DNA from: Filimonas lacunae
GTDB taxonomy: Bacteria > Bacteroidota > Bacteroidia > Chitinophagales > Chitinophagaceae
Reading direction: 5' to 3'
DNA: 64,000 nt
Assembly (NCBI RefSeq): GCF_002355595.1
Contig: NZ_AP017422.1
Span: 5,088,823-5,152,822 of the forward strand
The notes beneath the pieces were generated by a model that did not search any database, was not told the origin of the DNA, and worked only from the letters and a program-made list of their open reading frames with translations. Shown one piece after another: positions 7,693 to 14,929 of this stretch. Within the stretch, counting starts at the first letter, position 1; each line of letters starts with the position of its first letter. The translations under genes were made by a program, and so were the position numbers.

Positions 7693-8715
7693 CTATATTT
7701 TCACCAGCTCTACGCGGCGGTTTTGCGCTTTGCCTTCATCGGTATCATTAGACACCATCGGCTTTTCAGCACCAAAACCTTTGGCTTTCAGCCGGTCTTT
7801 GGCTATGCCTGCTTTCACCAATGTGTTTAACACGGTATTGGCGCGGGCCAGTGACAGCTCTTTGTTTTTGGTAGCGCTGCCGGTATTGTCCGTATGTCCT
7901 TCAATAGATAATTTCAGAGAAGCATCTTCCTGTAATAATTTCTGAATTTCGGTAACCGCTACCTGCCCCTCCATACCCAATGTAGCTTTATCTACATCAA
8001 AGTTGATATGCAATATGGCCTTGCCTTTGGCGGCAATTTCCTTCTTTATATCATCAGCTTTCAACAGGTCTATTTTCAGGGTTTGCGCATCCCCTTTTTG
8101 CAGAATGGTAATATTGCCCGATTCTTTATCCAGTAAAGAAAACTGAATCCATACTTCTGCATCCTTCTGCCTGATCACATACGTGTGTATGGTACGGCCA
8201 TTATAATCCAGTGCAAAGCCTGCTTTTTTCTCAATCAGCTCTCCTTTACCAATCCGCTCCATTTCGGTGTTGGTAACAGGGGCACTGTTGAGTTTTACCC
8301 CGCCCAGGTCAACAATCAGTTTGTTGTAACTTTTTTCCAGTAAGGCGGCGTTGAAGGTGCTTTTGTTTTTCAGCTGGTCAATATCCAGGTTGGCATTAAA
8401 CACCTTTCCTTCAAAAGGCACCAGTTTTCCATTGATAGCGAGGTATTGTTTACCCGCATCACTGGTTTCAGCATTCTGGTATTTATATCCTTCCGGCGCT
8501 TTGAAAAAAGGAAAAATACCGATATCCTGCGTACTTACCGGGATATTGGTAATATCAAACGTTTCTACTGCTATAGGTTGGGGAGTAGTATCCGGTAAAG
8601 TATCAATAACATGAACTTCCTGAACAACGGTGTCATGAACGGTGTGGTTTTCCGGGCCATTACAGGCGTACACTAAGGCAGCGGCTGCAATGAAAGGCAG
8701 AGCGTGTTTTTTCAT
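7693..8715 (-). CDS. OmpA-family peptidoglycan-binding lipoprotein
   Basis: 340 residues. The N-terminus MKKHALPFIAAAALVYACNG is a lipoprotein signal ending at the lipobox Cys18, so the mature protein is probably tethered to the outer membrane or periplasmic face. Residues about 50-220 are a beta-rich region with no recognised domain. The C-terminal 115 residues are an OmpA domain: INFDVDKATL, IEGHTDNTGSATKNKELSLA, GFGAEKPMVSNDTDEGKAQN and RRVELVKI, including the Asp and Arg that bind diaminopimelate. Its neighbours MbnH/MbnP are upstream on the same strand (76-bp gap), which allows co-transcription. The start is the ATG giving the lipoprotein signal. Confidence 0.9.
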   Translation of the reverse strand: MKKHALPFIAAAALVYACNGPENHTVHDTVVQEVHVIDTLPDTTPQPIAVETFDITNIPVSTQDIGIFPFFKAPEGYKYQNAETSDAGKQYLAINGKLVPFEGKVFNANLDIDQLKNKSTFNAALLEKSYNKLIVDLGGVKLNSAPVTNTEMERIGKGELIEKKAGFALDYNGRTIHTYVIRQKDAEVWIQFSLLDKESGNITILQKGDAQTLKIDLLKADDIKKEIAAKGKAILHINFDVDKATLGMEGQVAVTEIQKLLQEDASLKLSIEGHTDNTGSATKNKELSLARANTVLNTLVKAGIAKDRLKAKGFGAEKPMVSNDTDEGKAQNRRVELVKI

Positions 8716-8791
8716 TTGTTACTTTTTAAGAGAATTGATCGGTTGCCCTATGTTAGCCAAAATCTATGCCATGTGCATACGCGTATGATTA

Positions 8792-9889
8792 TCACAGCTT
8801 TTTCTTCGCAGGTAAGGGATGATCTGCTGCATCGGCAGCCTGCGACACCAACATATTATCCGGCACATCAAACCGTTTATCAGTAATAAAAGTGCTGTCG
8901 GTTAAAGTATACAGGAAAGCCGTCAACTGGCCTATTTCAAAGTTGGATAAAGGAATGCCTTTACGCAGCAGCGAATCGGTGTTGGGCATTTGCTTTACCC
9001 GTTTGCGATAATGCTCAAATATTTCAATAAGACTGAAAAAACGGCCATCATGTCCGTAAGGCGCGGTTACCATTACATTGCGCAGCGAAGGCACACGAAA
9101 CTTCAGCGAATCTTCCCGCTTACCGGTTATTTTCATGCGGCCCATATCGTGGTTATAAGGATCATCTTCCATGCCTATGTTACGATAACTGAAATCGGTA
9201 AACAGTGGTGGTGGATGGCAGGTAATACACTTTTGCTGAAAGATGCCATACCCCAGTCGTTCCGGCAAATTAAACTGCGCCTTCCCCTGCATCACCTGAT
9301 CGTATTTGCTGTCGGCACTTACCATCATCAGCATAAACTGACTCAGCGCTTTGGTCATGCGCTGGGTATTGATAGCCGTATCTCCAAAAGCAGCTTTGAA
9401 CATGCGGCGGTATGGCTTGTCGGCACGTAGTTTCATCAACACACTGTCTATGTCTTCCGCCATTTCATTGGGCGCCGTTAAGGGAGCCAGCGGTTGCAGA
9501 TCAAGATGATTAATACCTCCATCCTGCATAAACTCCTGTTGCCACGCCAGGTTAAACAAACCCGGCGCATTGCGGGTGGTGAGGGTATTGTTAAAGCCGT
9601 GACTAAGGTTATGATCGTAGTTGGTAAAAGCGGCAAACTGCTGGTGACAGCTGGCACAGGGAAAATTGCCGTCTTTACTCAGCCTGCCATCGTAAAACAA
9701 ACGGCGCCCCAACGCAATACCTTCCTGGCTTAACGGGTTAGCCTTGAAATTATAATGAGGCTGTGGCCAGCCAGCCGGTTGTGGAAAGTTTACGCGGGTA
9801 ATATGCGGGTGCGGACCATAGCGGGCTACAAAGGCAGTGCAAAGGCACACACCTAATACAATAGCTGATATGACAATACCCGTTTTCAT
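8792..9889 (-). CDS. Diheme cytochrome c peroxidase/MauG-type enzyme, MbnH-like
   Basis: 365 residues with an N-terminal signal/anchor (IVISAIVLGVCLCTAFVA), hence exported. Two c-type heme sites are visible: CASCH (residues 78-82) and CITCH (about 221-225). FPCASCHQQFAAFTNYDHNLSHG, APGLFNLAWQ, LRNVMVTAPYGHDGRFFSL and QLTAFLYTLTD are signatures of the bacterial diheme peroxidase/MauG family. The gene overlaps the MbnP-like gene by 4 bp (ATGA), so the two are translationally coupled. In known MbnH/MbnP pairs the diheme enzyme oxidises a Trp of MbnP to kynurenine to create a copper site; that role is inferred here from the pairing. Plain peroxide detoxification is the alternative. Confidence 0.88.
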   Translation of the reverse strand: MKTGIVISAIVLGVCLCTAFVARYGPHPHITRVNFPQPAGWPQPHYNFKANPLSQEGIALGRRLFYDGRLSKDGNFPCASCHQQFAAFTNYDHNLSHGFNNTLTTRNAPGLFNLAWQQEFMQDGGINHLDLQPLAPLTAPNEMAEDIDSVLMKLRADKPYRRMFKAAFGDTAINTQRMTKALSQFMLMMVSADSKYDQVMQGKAQFNLPERLGYGIFQQKCITCHPPPLFTDFSYRNIGMEDDPYNHDMGRMKITGKREDSLKFRVPSLRNVMVTAPYGHDGRFFSLIEIFEHYRKRVKQMPNTDSLLRKGIPLSNFEIGQLTAFLYTLTDSTFITDKRFDVPDNMLVSQAADAADHPLPAKKKL

Positions 9890-10638
9890 GGCTCGGTTTC
9901 CACGGGTTCCTGTACTGTAAACATGCGCGTATAATTATCGGCAATACTTACCGCCAGCGCACCGGGCTCGTGACAGATGGGATGCGTAGCGATGGATATG
10001 TTTTCTTTACCACCAAACCATTGCAATATATCGGCCACCAAGGTAATATCTTTTGAGGCTGCTACAGCCGGTGACAAAGCAAGCGTAATGCTCCGGGCCG
10101 TTTGCTGTTGTGGTTTATAGCCCCCTATATGATAGGTAAAGTTTCTGCCAGGGGCAGTAGATTGCTCACTCCGGCCTTCCAGCTTAGCCATAACATAACC
10201 GCTGTTCCAGGTCCAATACATGCCGCGGGCCGGGTCTAACACACCGGTGTGTACGCCCGATACATTTTTACTACTATCTACACCCAGTAAAAAACGGATA
10301 AACCAGGCTTTACCCTGGTGATGTAAAGTAATGTGTTGCGAGCTGCTGTCGGTAAAATCTACCAGGTAGGTTTCTGCCTCCCCGGCTTCATAAAATTTGC
10401 CGGTGCTATCTGCCAGTTGTATATGGGAAAGATAATAGCGAAAATTGCGTACCGTAAAGGTTTCGTGGTATTGATTGATGCAGCTGTCGCCGGCAGCAAT
10501 AGCTTTTCCGCCTGCCGTGTTGAACAAATGTAACTGCACGGGCGCTGCCGAACGCTGTGCCGGCAGGTGGGCTGCGGGCCAGGTTGTTATGCAGTTAAAA
10601 AGTAATACAAAGTATAATAACCGAATGTTCCGCCTCAT
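9886..10638 (-). CDS. MbnP-family copper-associated periplasmic protein
   Basis: About 250 residues from the ATG at 10638, which puts a normal signal peptide first (MRRNIRLLYFVLLFNC to about LPAQRS). An upstream in-frame ATG at 10695 would add 19 residues but gives a poor signal peptide. The mature part matches the MbnP family: QYHETFTVRNFRYYLSHIQL, GVDSSKNVSGVHTGVLDPAR, then GMYWTWNSGYVMAKLEG with the conserved Trp pair, and a late THPICHEPG with His and Cys. In methanotroph MbnP a Trp becomes kynurenine and helps bind copper. Here the gene is coupled to the diheme MbnH-like gene by a 4-bp overlap, but no methanobactin genes are nearby. It diverges from the DnaJ-domain gene. Confidence 0.85.
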   Translation of the reverse strand: MRRNIRLLYFVLLFNCITTWPAAHLPAQRSAAPVQLHLFNTAGGKAIAAGDSCINQYHETFTVRNFRYYLSHIQLADSTGKFYEAGEAETYLVDFTDSSSQHITLHHQGKAWFIRFLLGVDSSKNVSGVHTGVLDPARGMYWTWNSGYVMAKLEGRSEQSTAPGRNFTYHIGGYKPQQQTARSITLALSPAVAASKDITLVADILQWFGGKENISIATHPICHEPGALAVSIADNYTRMFTVQEPVETEP

Positions 10639-10675
10639 CAGGCTTAAAGGTAACCACATCCCAACAATTAAAGCG

Positions 10676-10683
10676 TAAGTTTG
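10676..10683 (+). promoter_or_regulatory. Possible -7 box for the DnaJ-domain gene
   Basis: TAAGTTTG fits the Bacteroidota -7 consensus TAnnTTTG, 31 bp before the chosen ATG at 10715. No TTTG -33 box stands at the right distance, so this is tentative. Confidence 0.4.
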
Positions 10684-10714
10684 TATTATCTGCATGCAGA
10701 ACGTGGCAGAACAT

Positions 10715-11353
10715 ATGTCAACAAAGGATTATTACCGCATATTAGAGATAAAACCCAGCGCCGGAAGCCAGGAAATACGCAAAGCCTACCGTGCATTGGC
10801 CCAACGGTTTCACCCCGATAAAAATGCGGGCAACCCTTTGGCCCAATTACGTTTCCAGGAGATAAAAGAAGCTTACGAGGTGCTATGTGATAAACAAAAA
10901 CGGGATGCCTGGCATTATCAGCACTACAATCCACTGCAAAAAAGCGCTCCCACTGCCTACTCGGCCGATGACATCTTACAACAAAGCATTCAGCTATATA
11001 AAAAGTACAGCAACCAGGATCCCTTTCGTTTAAACCAGGATACTTTGTTTGCGCAGATAAAACAACTGCTCAGCAACGATTACATACGCATACTGCAGTT
11101 GCAGGGCGAGATACATACCAACAGCGCTGTTATCAACAATATACTACAAAGCACTTACCTGCTGCCTTATGAATATGTGCAGCCGATAAGTGCTTTGTTA
11201 AAGAATATCACGCCTGTGTTACCACAAACCGAAGAGGATATTCAAAGTTGTTTACTGGAAAAAAAGAGACAGATGTTATGGAATAAGTATAAAATTCCGC
11301 TGGCCATTTTACTGGCCGGTGTACTTATTACCATCATGCTGTTGAGTAAGTAA
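10715..11353 (+). CDS. J-domain protein with a C-terminal membrane anchor
   Basis: 212 residues from the ATG at 10715 (MSTKDYYRILEIKPS), the normal start of a J domain; an in-frame ATG 21 bp upstream is less likely. The J domain covers residues about 5-70, with HPD at 33-35 (RFHPDKNAGNP) and EIKEAYEVLCDKQKRDAW. It should stimulate an Hsp70 (DnaK) ATPase. There is no Gly/Phe linker, zinc finger or DnaJ C-terminal substrate domain. The middle is helical, and the last 20 residues (KIPLAILLAGVLITIMLLSK) form a single hydrophobic helix, so it is probably tail-anchored in the inner membrane facing the cytosol. The partner or client is unknown. Confidence 0.85.
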   Translation: MSTKDYYRILEIKPSAGSQEIRKAYRALAQRFHPDKNAGNPLAQLRFQEIKEAYEVLCDKQKRDAWHYQHYNPLQKSAPTAYSADDILQQSIQLYKKYSNQDPFRLNQDTLFAQIKQLLSNDYIRILQLQGEIHTNSAVINNILQSTYLLPYEYVQPISALLKNITPVLPQTEEDIQSCLLEKKRQMLWNKYKIPLAILLAGVLITIMLLSK

Positions 11354-11357
11354 TATT

Positions 11358-11924
11358 TTACATATCCCTGTCGTCTCTTTTCTTATGCAGGTTCACTCTC
11401 ACCGACCACTCGGCTTCACTGCCCGATAATTCAATCTCTGCCACAAAATGCGTATAGCGTTTATCGGCCACGTCCAGCCCCAGAATGGTTACTGCAAAAC
11501 CTACTTCTTCACTGGGTTCTTCCATTTCACCTACAAAATGTACCACGCTTCTGTCAATCCAGCGCATCTGGCTTTTCTTTACCAGGCGCACCACGTTCTT
11601 GTACTCCTTCACGGCGTCTGCATAACTATCTCCTTCATACATCACCGCCTGCCAGCTGGCTGTAGTGTCCTGCTTGGAGTGAAAACGAGAGATGGTGCAG
11701 CCTTTAGCTCCTGGCAAAGCCACACCGGAAAGATAACTTTCCACTTCCGACTCCCGGGAAATCTGCTCTCCCTGAATGGTTTTGTAATCGAGCCTGAAGT
11801 CAAGAACGATTTTTTCAAGGGCGTTGGTGAAGCCGGGCGAAGGGAGTACCGACTTATAAAATTGTGCTTGAACAAGTGTGGTAAACACACAGAGTACCAA
11901 TGCGAGTGTTACTCGGTTTTTCAT
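11358..11924 (-). CDS. Secreted protein of unknown function
   Basis: 188 residues from the ATG at 11924, chosen because MKNRVTLALVLCVFTTLVQAQ is a clean signal peptide; the longer frame to 12041 adds an implausible 39 residues. The mature protein (from FYKSVLPSPG) alternates beta strands and charged loops, with a single Cys (KGCTISRF) and the segment AVKEYKNVVRLVKKSQMRW. It shows no domain I recognise. It runs convergent to the DnaJ-domain gene, with 4 bp between the stops and no hairpin there. Probably periplasmic. Confidence 0.75.
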   Translation of the reverse strand: MKNRVTLALVLCVFTTLVQAQFYKSVLPSPGFTNALEKIVLDFRLDYKTIQGEQISRESEVESYLSGVALPGAKGCTISRFHSKQDTTASWQAVMYEGDSYADAVKEYKNVVRLVKKSQMRWIDRSVVHFVGEMEEPSEEVGFAVTILGLDVADKRYTHFVAEIELSGSEAEWSVRVNLHKKRDDRDM

Positions 11925-12114
11925 TGTAAAGGATTTGAACAATATTAACGAAAGCACGTTATAGAATAGAGGTCTGTGTATAGAAAACACGGCTTTAAAA
12001 ACATACGCACATTGATTGATAACCAATGGCTTTTTCCACAATACTGGATAACTTATTTTAGCATTATTATAAAAAAATTGTTTAGTTTGTATATTATAAA
12101 GTGGGTCCTGGCTT

Positions 12115-12984
12115 ATGGAGGAAAATAGAGAAATATCAGCACTTTTTCATTTACTGGATGATCCCGATGAGGAGGTCTTCTCTACGGTATCGCAGCGGAT
12201 CGTTGACTACGGCAGGAACATCATACCCAACTTAGAGAACCTTTGGGAAAACTCTCCCCGCGAAGACATGCAGACCCGCATTGAAATGCTGATACACCGC
12301 CTGCATTATACCGACCTGATAACAGATTTAACCGAGTGGCGCGATGGCGCTTACCACGATCTTTTATTTGGCGCTTTGCTGGTAGCCAAATTTCAATATC
12401 CCGATTTGCATACCACCCCTGTGTTACAGGAAATGGAAAAAATACGCCGCAATGTATGGCTGGAGCTGAATAGCTACCTCACGCCATTAGAGCAGGCCAA
12501 TGTAATTTCCAGCATTGTATACAACTACTACAGTTTAAAAGGGGCCGATCTGGATTATACCAATCCCGATCATTTCTTTATTCACCAGGTATTGCGCACC
12601 AAAAAAGGCAACTCCGTTTCCAATGGTATCCTTTACCTGATACTGGCCGAACAATTAGATATTTCGGTAAAAGCCATTCATATACCCCAGCAGTTTGTGC
12701 TGGCCTTTTTTCATACCGATTACGACGCCTGCACCTATAAAGGCAACCCACAGCATAAAATTCATTTTTATGTGGATGGCAAAACAGGTCAGCCTTTCAG
12801 CCATAACGACCTGGAGCTGTATTTTAAGCGAACGGCCACTCCTGCCATGCCCGAATACTTCAAACCTTATAACCACATTAGCATTATCCAGCTATTACTC
12901 GAAGAATTGTCCCGCTGTTTTTCTGCTCCACTCAACTTATACAAGCAAAAAGAATTGTTGGAATTAGCATCTCTGTTACATTGA
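12115..12984 (+). CDS. SirB1-like/transglutaminase-core-2 family protein
   Basis: 289 residues, no signal peptide, cytosolic. The N-terminal half (about 1-100) is helical, with DDPDEEVFSTVSQRIVDYG resembling a HEAT-like segment. The middle has LNSYLTPLEQANVISSIVYN then KGNSVSNGILYLILAEQLDI and HIPQQFVLAFF, which follow the SirB1/Transglut_core2 pattern (xGNPxSLxxLYxxxAxxLGL, then PxHFL). The usual Pro is Ser here. Members are found widely next to prmC or prfA in proteobacteria, but their function is poorly known. Here it stands alone, upstream of dps (76 bp). Start ATG at 12115. Confidence 0.8.
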   Translation: MEENREISALFHLLDDPDEEVFSTVSQRIVDYGRNIIPNLENLWENSPREDMQTRIEMLIHRLHYTDLITDLTEWRDGAYHDLLFGALLVAKFQYPDLHTTPVLQEMEKIRRNVWLELNSYLTPLEQANVISSIVYNYYSLKGADLDYTNPDHFFIHQVLRTKKGNSVSNGILYLILAEQLDISVKAIHIPQQFVLAFFHTDYDACTYKGNPQHKIHFYVDGKTGQPFSHNDLELYFKRTATPAMPEYFKPYNHISIIQLLLEELSRCFSAPLNLYKQKELLELASLLH

Positions 12985-13007
12985 TCATGAATTAACATTG
13001 TGGCCTG

Positions 13008-13037
13008 TTGTTTGTTCCAAATACATGAATAACTTTA
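13008..13037 (+). promoter_or_regulatory. Possible dps promoter
   Basis: TTG, 19 bp, then TAACTTTA, one base off the Bacteroidota -7 consensus TAnnTTTG, 23 bp before the dps ATG. Stress control of dps is known in the phylum, but no operator was recognised. Confidence 0.4.
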
Positions 13038-13060
13038 TGTAGATCAAAACACTTTTTTCT

Positions 13061-13528
13061 ATGAAGGCAAACATTGGGTTAACAGAAGAACAAAAACAGA
13101 GTTCTTCCCTGATACTGGGCAGAATTCTGGCAGACGAGTTTTTATTATACACTAAAACCAGAAACTACCATTGGAACATTGAAAGTGTAAACTTTCTGGC
13201 CATGCACGAGTTTTACGAGCGGTTATATAACGAGCTGGACGAGGTGTTTGACGAGGTGGCAGAACGCATTCGCATGCTGGGCCATTACTCACAGGGGCGT
13301 TTAAAAGATTTTTTACAGGTAACCAGCCTGCTGGAAGAAGAATATACCAATGATCAGAAAAAGCAGTTAAAAATTCTGCTGGACGATCATGAAACCATTA
13401 TCCGTTTATTAAGGAACGACATTGATACGCTGGAAGACAACCACGATAAAGGCAATGCCGATTTTGTTACCGGCCTGATGGAGAAACACGAGAAGTGGGC
13501 CTGGTTTATCAGAAGCTACTTAGTGTAA
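13061..13528 (+). CDS. dps: Dps-family ferritin-like protein
   Basis: 155 residues, normal for Dps. It forms a dodecamer that oxidises and stores iron and shields DNA during starvation or oxidative stress. The ferroxidase motif is present: NYHWNIESVNFLAMHEFYER, then ELDEVFDEVAERIRMLGH, giving the interfacial His, Asp and Glu ligands. KWAWFIRSYL is the conserved C-terminal helix. The N-terminal tail is short and only moderately basic. A bidirectional hairpin at 13561-13618 separates it from the convergent osmC-like gene; both are peroxide-stress functions. Confidence 0.95.
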   Translation: MKANIGLTEEQKQSSSLILGRILADEFLLYTKTRNYHWNIESVNFLAMHEFYERLYNELDEVFDEVAERIRMLGHYSQGRLKDFLQVTSLLEEEYTNDQKKQLKILLDDHETIIRLLRNDIDTLEDNHDKGNADFVTGLMEKHEKWAWFIRSYLV

Positions 13529-13560
13529 GGTAACAGGTGTACCGGTTGATCCGGTAAAAG

Positions 13561-13618
13561 TAAAAGTCAACATGCAAAAGGGAGAGGCAACTATCCTTTC
13601 GTATGTTGACTTTTATTT
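13561..13618. terminator. Bidirectional terminator between dps and osmC-like gene
   Basis: A 13-bp perfect stem (TAAAAGTCAACAT / ATGTTGACTTTTA) with a long loop that itself partly pairs (AAAGGGA with TCCTTT). The T-rich tail TTTTATTTTT serves the plus strand, and an A-rich left flank serves the minus strand. Confidence 0.85.
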
Positions 13619-13624
13619 TTGTGC

Positions 13625-14035
13625 TTATAACAGCTCTGCTTCCAGTGTAATGTTGGTATTCAACAATTTGCTGATAGGGCAGTTTGCTTTAGCATCCGCA
13701 GTAGCGGCATCAAACTGCTCTTTGCTGATACCAGGCACTTTTGCTTTCAACACCAGGTGTGAATTGGTGATTTCACCATTTTCAAAAGTGATGAAACCTT
13801 TTGTTTCCAGGGTGTCAGCCGTAAAACCAGCTTCATTCAACACAAAGCTTAATTTCATAGTAAAGCAACCAGCATGGGCCGCTGCTACCAGCTCTTCGGG
13901 GTTTGTGCCCACACCTTCCGCAAAACGGGAGTTGAAAGAATACTGGGTTTCATTTAATACGGTGCTTTGAGTGGTAAGTGTTCCGTTACCTTCTTTGCCA
14001 GACCCGTTCCACACGGCTGTTGCATTTCTCTTCAT
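13625..14035 (-). CDS. OsmC-family peroxiredoxin-like protein
   Basis: 136 residues from the ATG at 14035 (MKRNATAVWNGSGKEGNG), the usual OsmC start; the frame extends 69 bp further upstream without support. OsmC/Ohr proteins reduce organic hydroperoxides with two cysteines. Here they are Cys57 in AAHAGCFTMKLSF and Cys119 in ANCPISKLLN. The family sequence NPEELVAAAHAGCF is intact, and the protein is closer to OsmC than to Ohr. Cytosolic. It is divergent from the csaA-like gene with only 28 bp between start codons, so one promoter must overlap the other gene. Confidence 0.92.
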   Translation of the reverse strand: MKRNATAVWNGSGKEGNGTLTTQSTVLNETQYSFNSRFAEGVGTNPEELVAAAHAGCFTMKLSFVLNEAGFTADTLETKGFITFENGEITNSHLVLKAKVPGISKEQFDAATADAKANCPISKLLNTNITLEAELL

Positions 14036-14063
14036 ATGTATTATTTTTAATAAAAAAGGACAA

Positions 14064-14393
14064 ATGATTACATGGGACGACTTCGAAAAAATTGAAATAC
14101 GCACCGGTACAGTTATAGATGTTCAGGACTTTCCCCAAGCGCGCAAACCTGCTTATCAACTCACCATCGACTTTGGGCCATTGGGTACAAAACAATCCTC
14201 TGCGCAAATTACCCATCATTACACGAAAGAACAACTAAAAGGTCAACAGGTTGTGGCTGTTGTGAATTTTCCCCGTAAACAAATTGCTAACTTTTTCAGC
14301 GAATGCCTGGTTTTGGGTGTGTACGATGAAAATAATCAGGTAATTTTATTACAGCCAGCAACACCGGTAGCCAACGGGCAACCTGTTGGCTAA
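14064..14393 (+). CDS. csaA: CsaA-like tRNA-binding-domain protein
   Basis: 109 residues from the ATG at 14064; an upstream GTG frame overlaps osmC-like coding and is not credible. MITWDDFEKIEIRTGTVIDV, GPLGTKQSSAQITHHY and NFPRKQIANFFSECLVLGVY are the CsaA/EMAP-II OB-fold signatures. Family members are dimeric, bind tRNA and have been described as chaperones linked to protein export. The next gene (ogt-like) starts 10 bp after the stop, so the two are probably co-transcribed. Confidence 0.92.
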   Translation: MITWDDFEKIEIRTGTVIDVQDFPQARKPAYQLTIDFGPLGTKQSSAQITHHYTKEQLKGQQVVAVVNFPRKQIANFFSECLVLGVYDENNQVILLQPATPVANGQPVG

Positions 14394-14403
14394 CCAAACC
14401 GCC

Positions 14404-14892
14404 ATGTATTATACCTATTACCAGAGTCCGGTAGGGTTATTAAAGATCGGGGGTACAGAACAGTATATTTCGGTAGTGCATTTTGTAGACAATGAAGATG
14501 ATATTGTGCACGACGAGCCTGGCATACCAGACCTTTTGCACGAATGCACAGAAGAATTAATTGAGTTTTTTAATGGCACCCGCCGGCAATTCACCATCCC
14601 CGTGCACCAGGAAGGCACGGAGTTTCAGCAGCGGGTATGGGCCCAGCTACTGGCTATTCCCTATGGCCGCACTATCAGCTATATGGAGCAAAGCATTCGC
14701 CTGGGCGATCCTAAAGCCCTACGGGCCGTAAGCACCACCAACGGTAAAAACCAGCTGGCTATTATAGTTCCCTGCCACCGGGTGATTGGGCAGAACAAAT
14801 CGCTGGTAGGCTATGGCGGCGGCTTGTGGCGCAAGAAATGGCTGCTGGACCACGAGTTTAAAATTGCCCACGGCGTGCAAACCCTGTTTTAG
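14404..14892 (+). CDS. ogt: Methylated-DNA--protein-cysteine methyltransferase
   Basis: 162 residues from the ATG at 14404; an earlier in-frame TTG at 14386 overlaps csaA and is less likely. The protein repairs O6-methylguanine by moving the methyl to its own cysteine in a suicide reaction. The active site IVPCHRVIGQNKSLVGYGGG gives Cys124 with the conserved His-Arg-Val. AIPYGRTISYMEQS and AVSTTNGKNQLAI carry the helix-turn-helix and Asn hinge. The N-terminal MYYTYYQSPVGLLKIGG is the usual Ogt/MGMT domain. There is no Ada-type regulatory domain, so it is the constitutive Ogt type. Confidence 0.95.
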   Translation: MYYTYYQSPVGLLKIGGTEQYISVVHFVDNEDDIVHDEPGIPDLLHECTEELIEFFNGTRRQFTIPVHQEGTEFQQRVWAQLLAIPYGRTISYMEQSIRLGDPKALRAVSTTNGKNQLAIIVPCHRVIGQNKSLVGYGGGLWRKKWLLDHEFKIAHGVQTLF

Positions 14893-14929
14893 CCGCTTTT
14901 GCTTACCTTGCCCGGCTAAAATTTGTACC

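Noticed and set aside
7469-7945. Plus-strand coding frame of 158 codons
   Set aside because: Its second half is antisense to the OmpA-domain coding region, and the first half is just the 21-bp array.
8776-8787. 12-bp palindrome CATACGCGTATG just after the MbnH-like stop
   Set aside because: Possible operator, but there is no second copy or known regulator to support it.
14813-14929. N-terminal extension of the DPP4-like peptidase
   Set aside because: Overlaps ogt coding and precedes a clear signal peptide at 14930.
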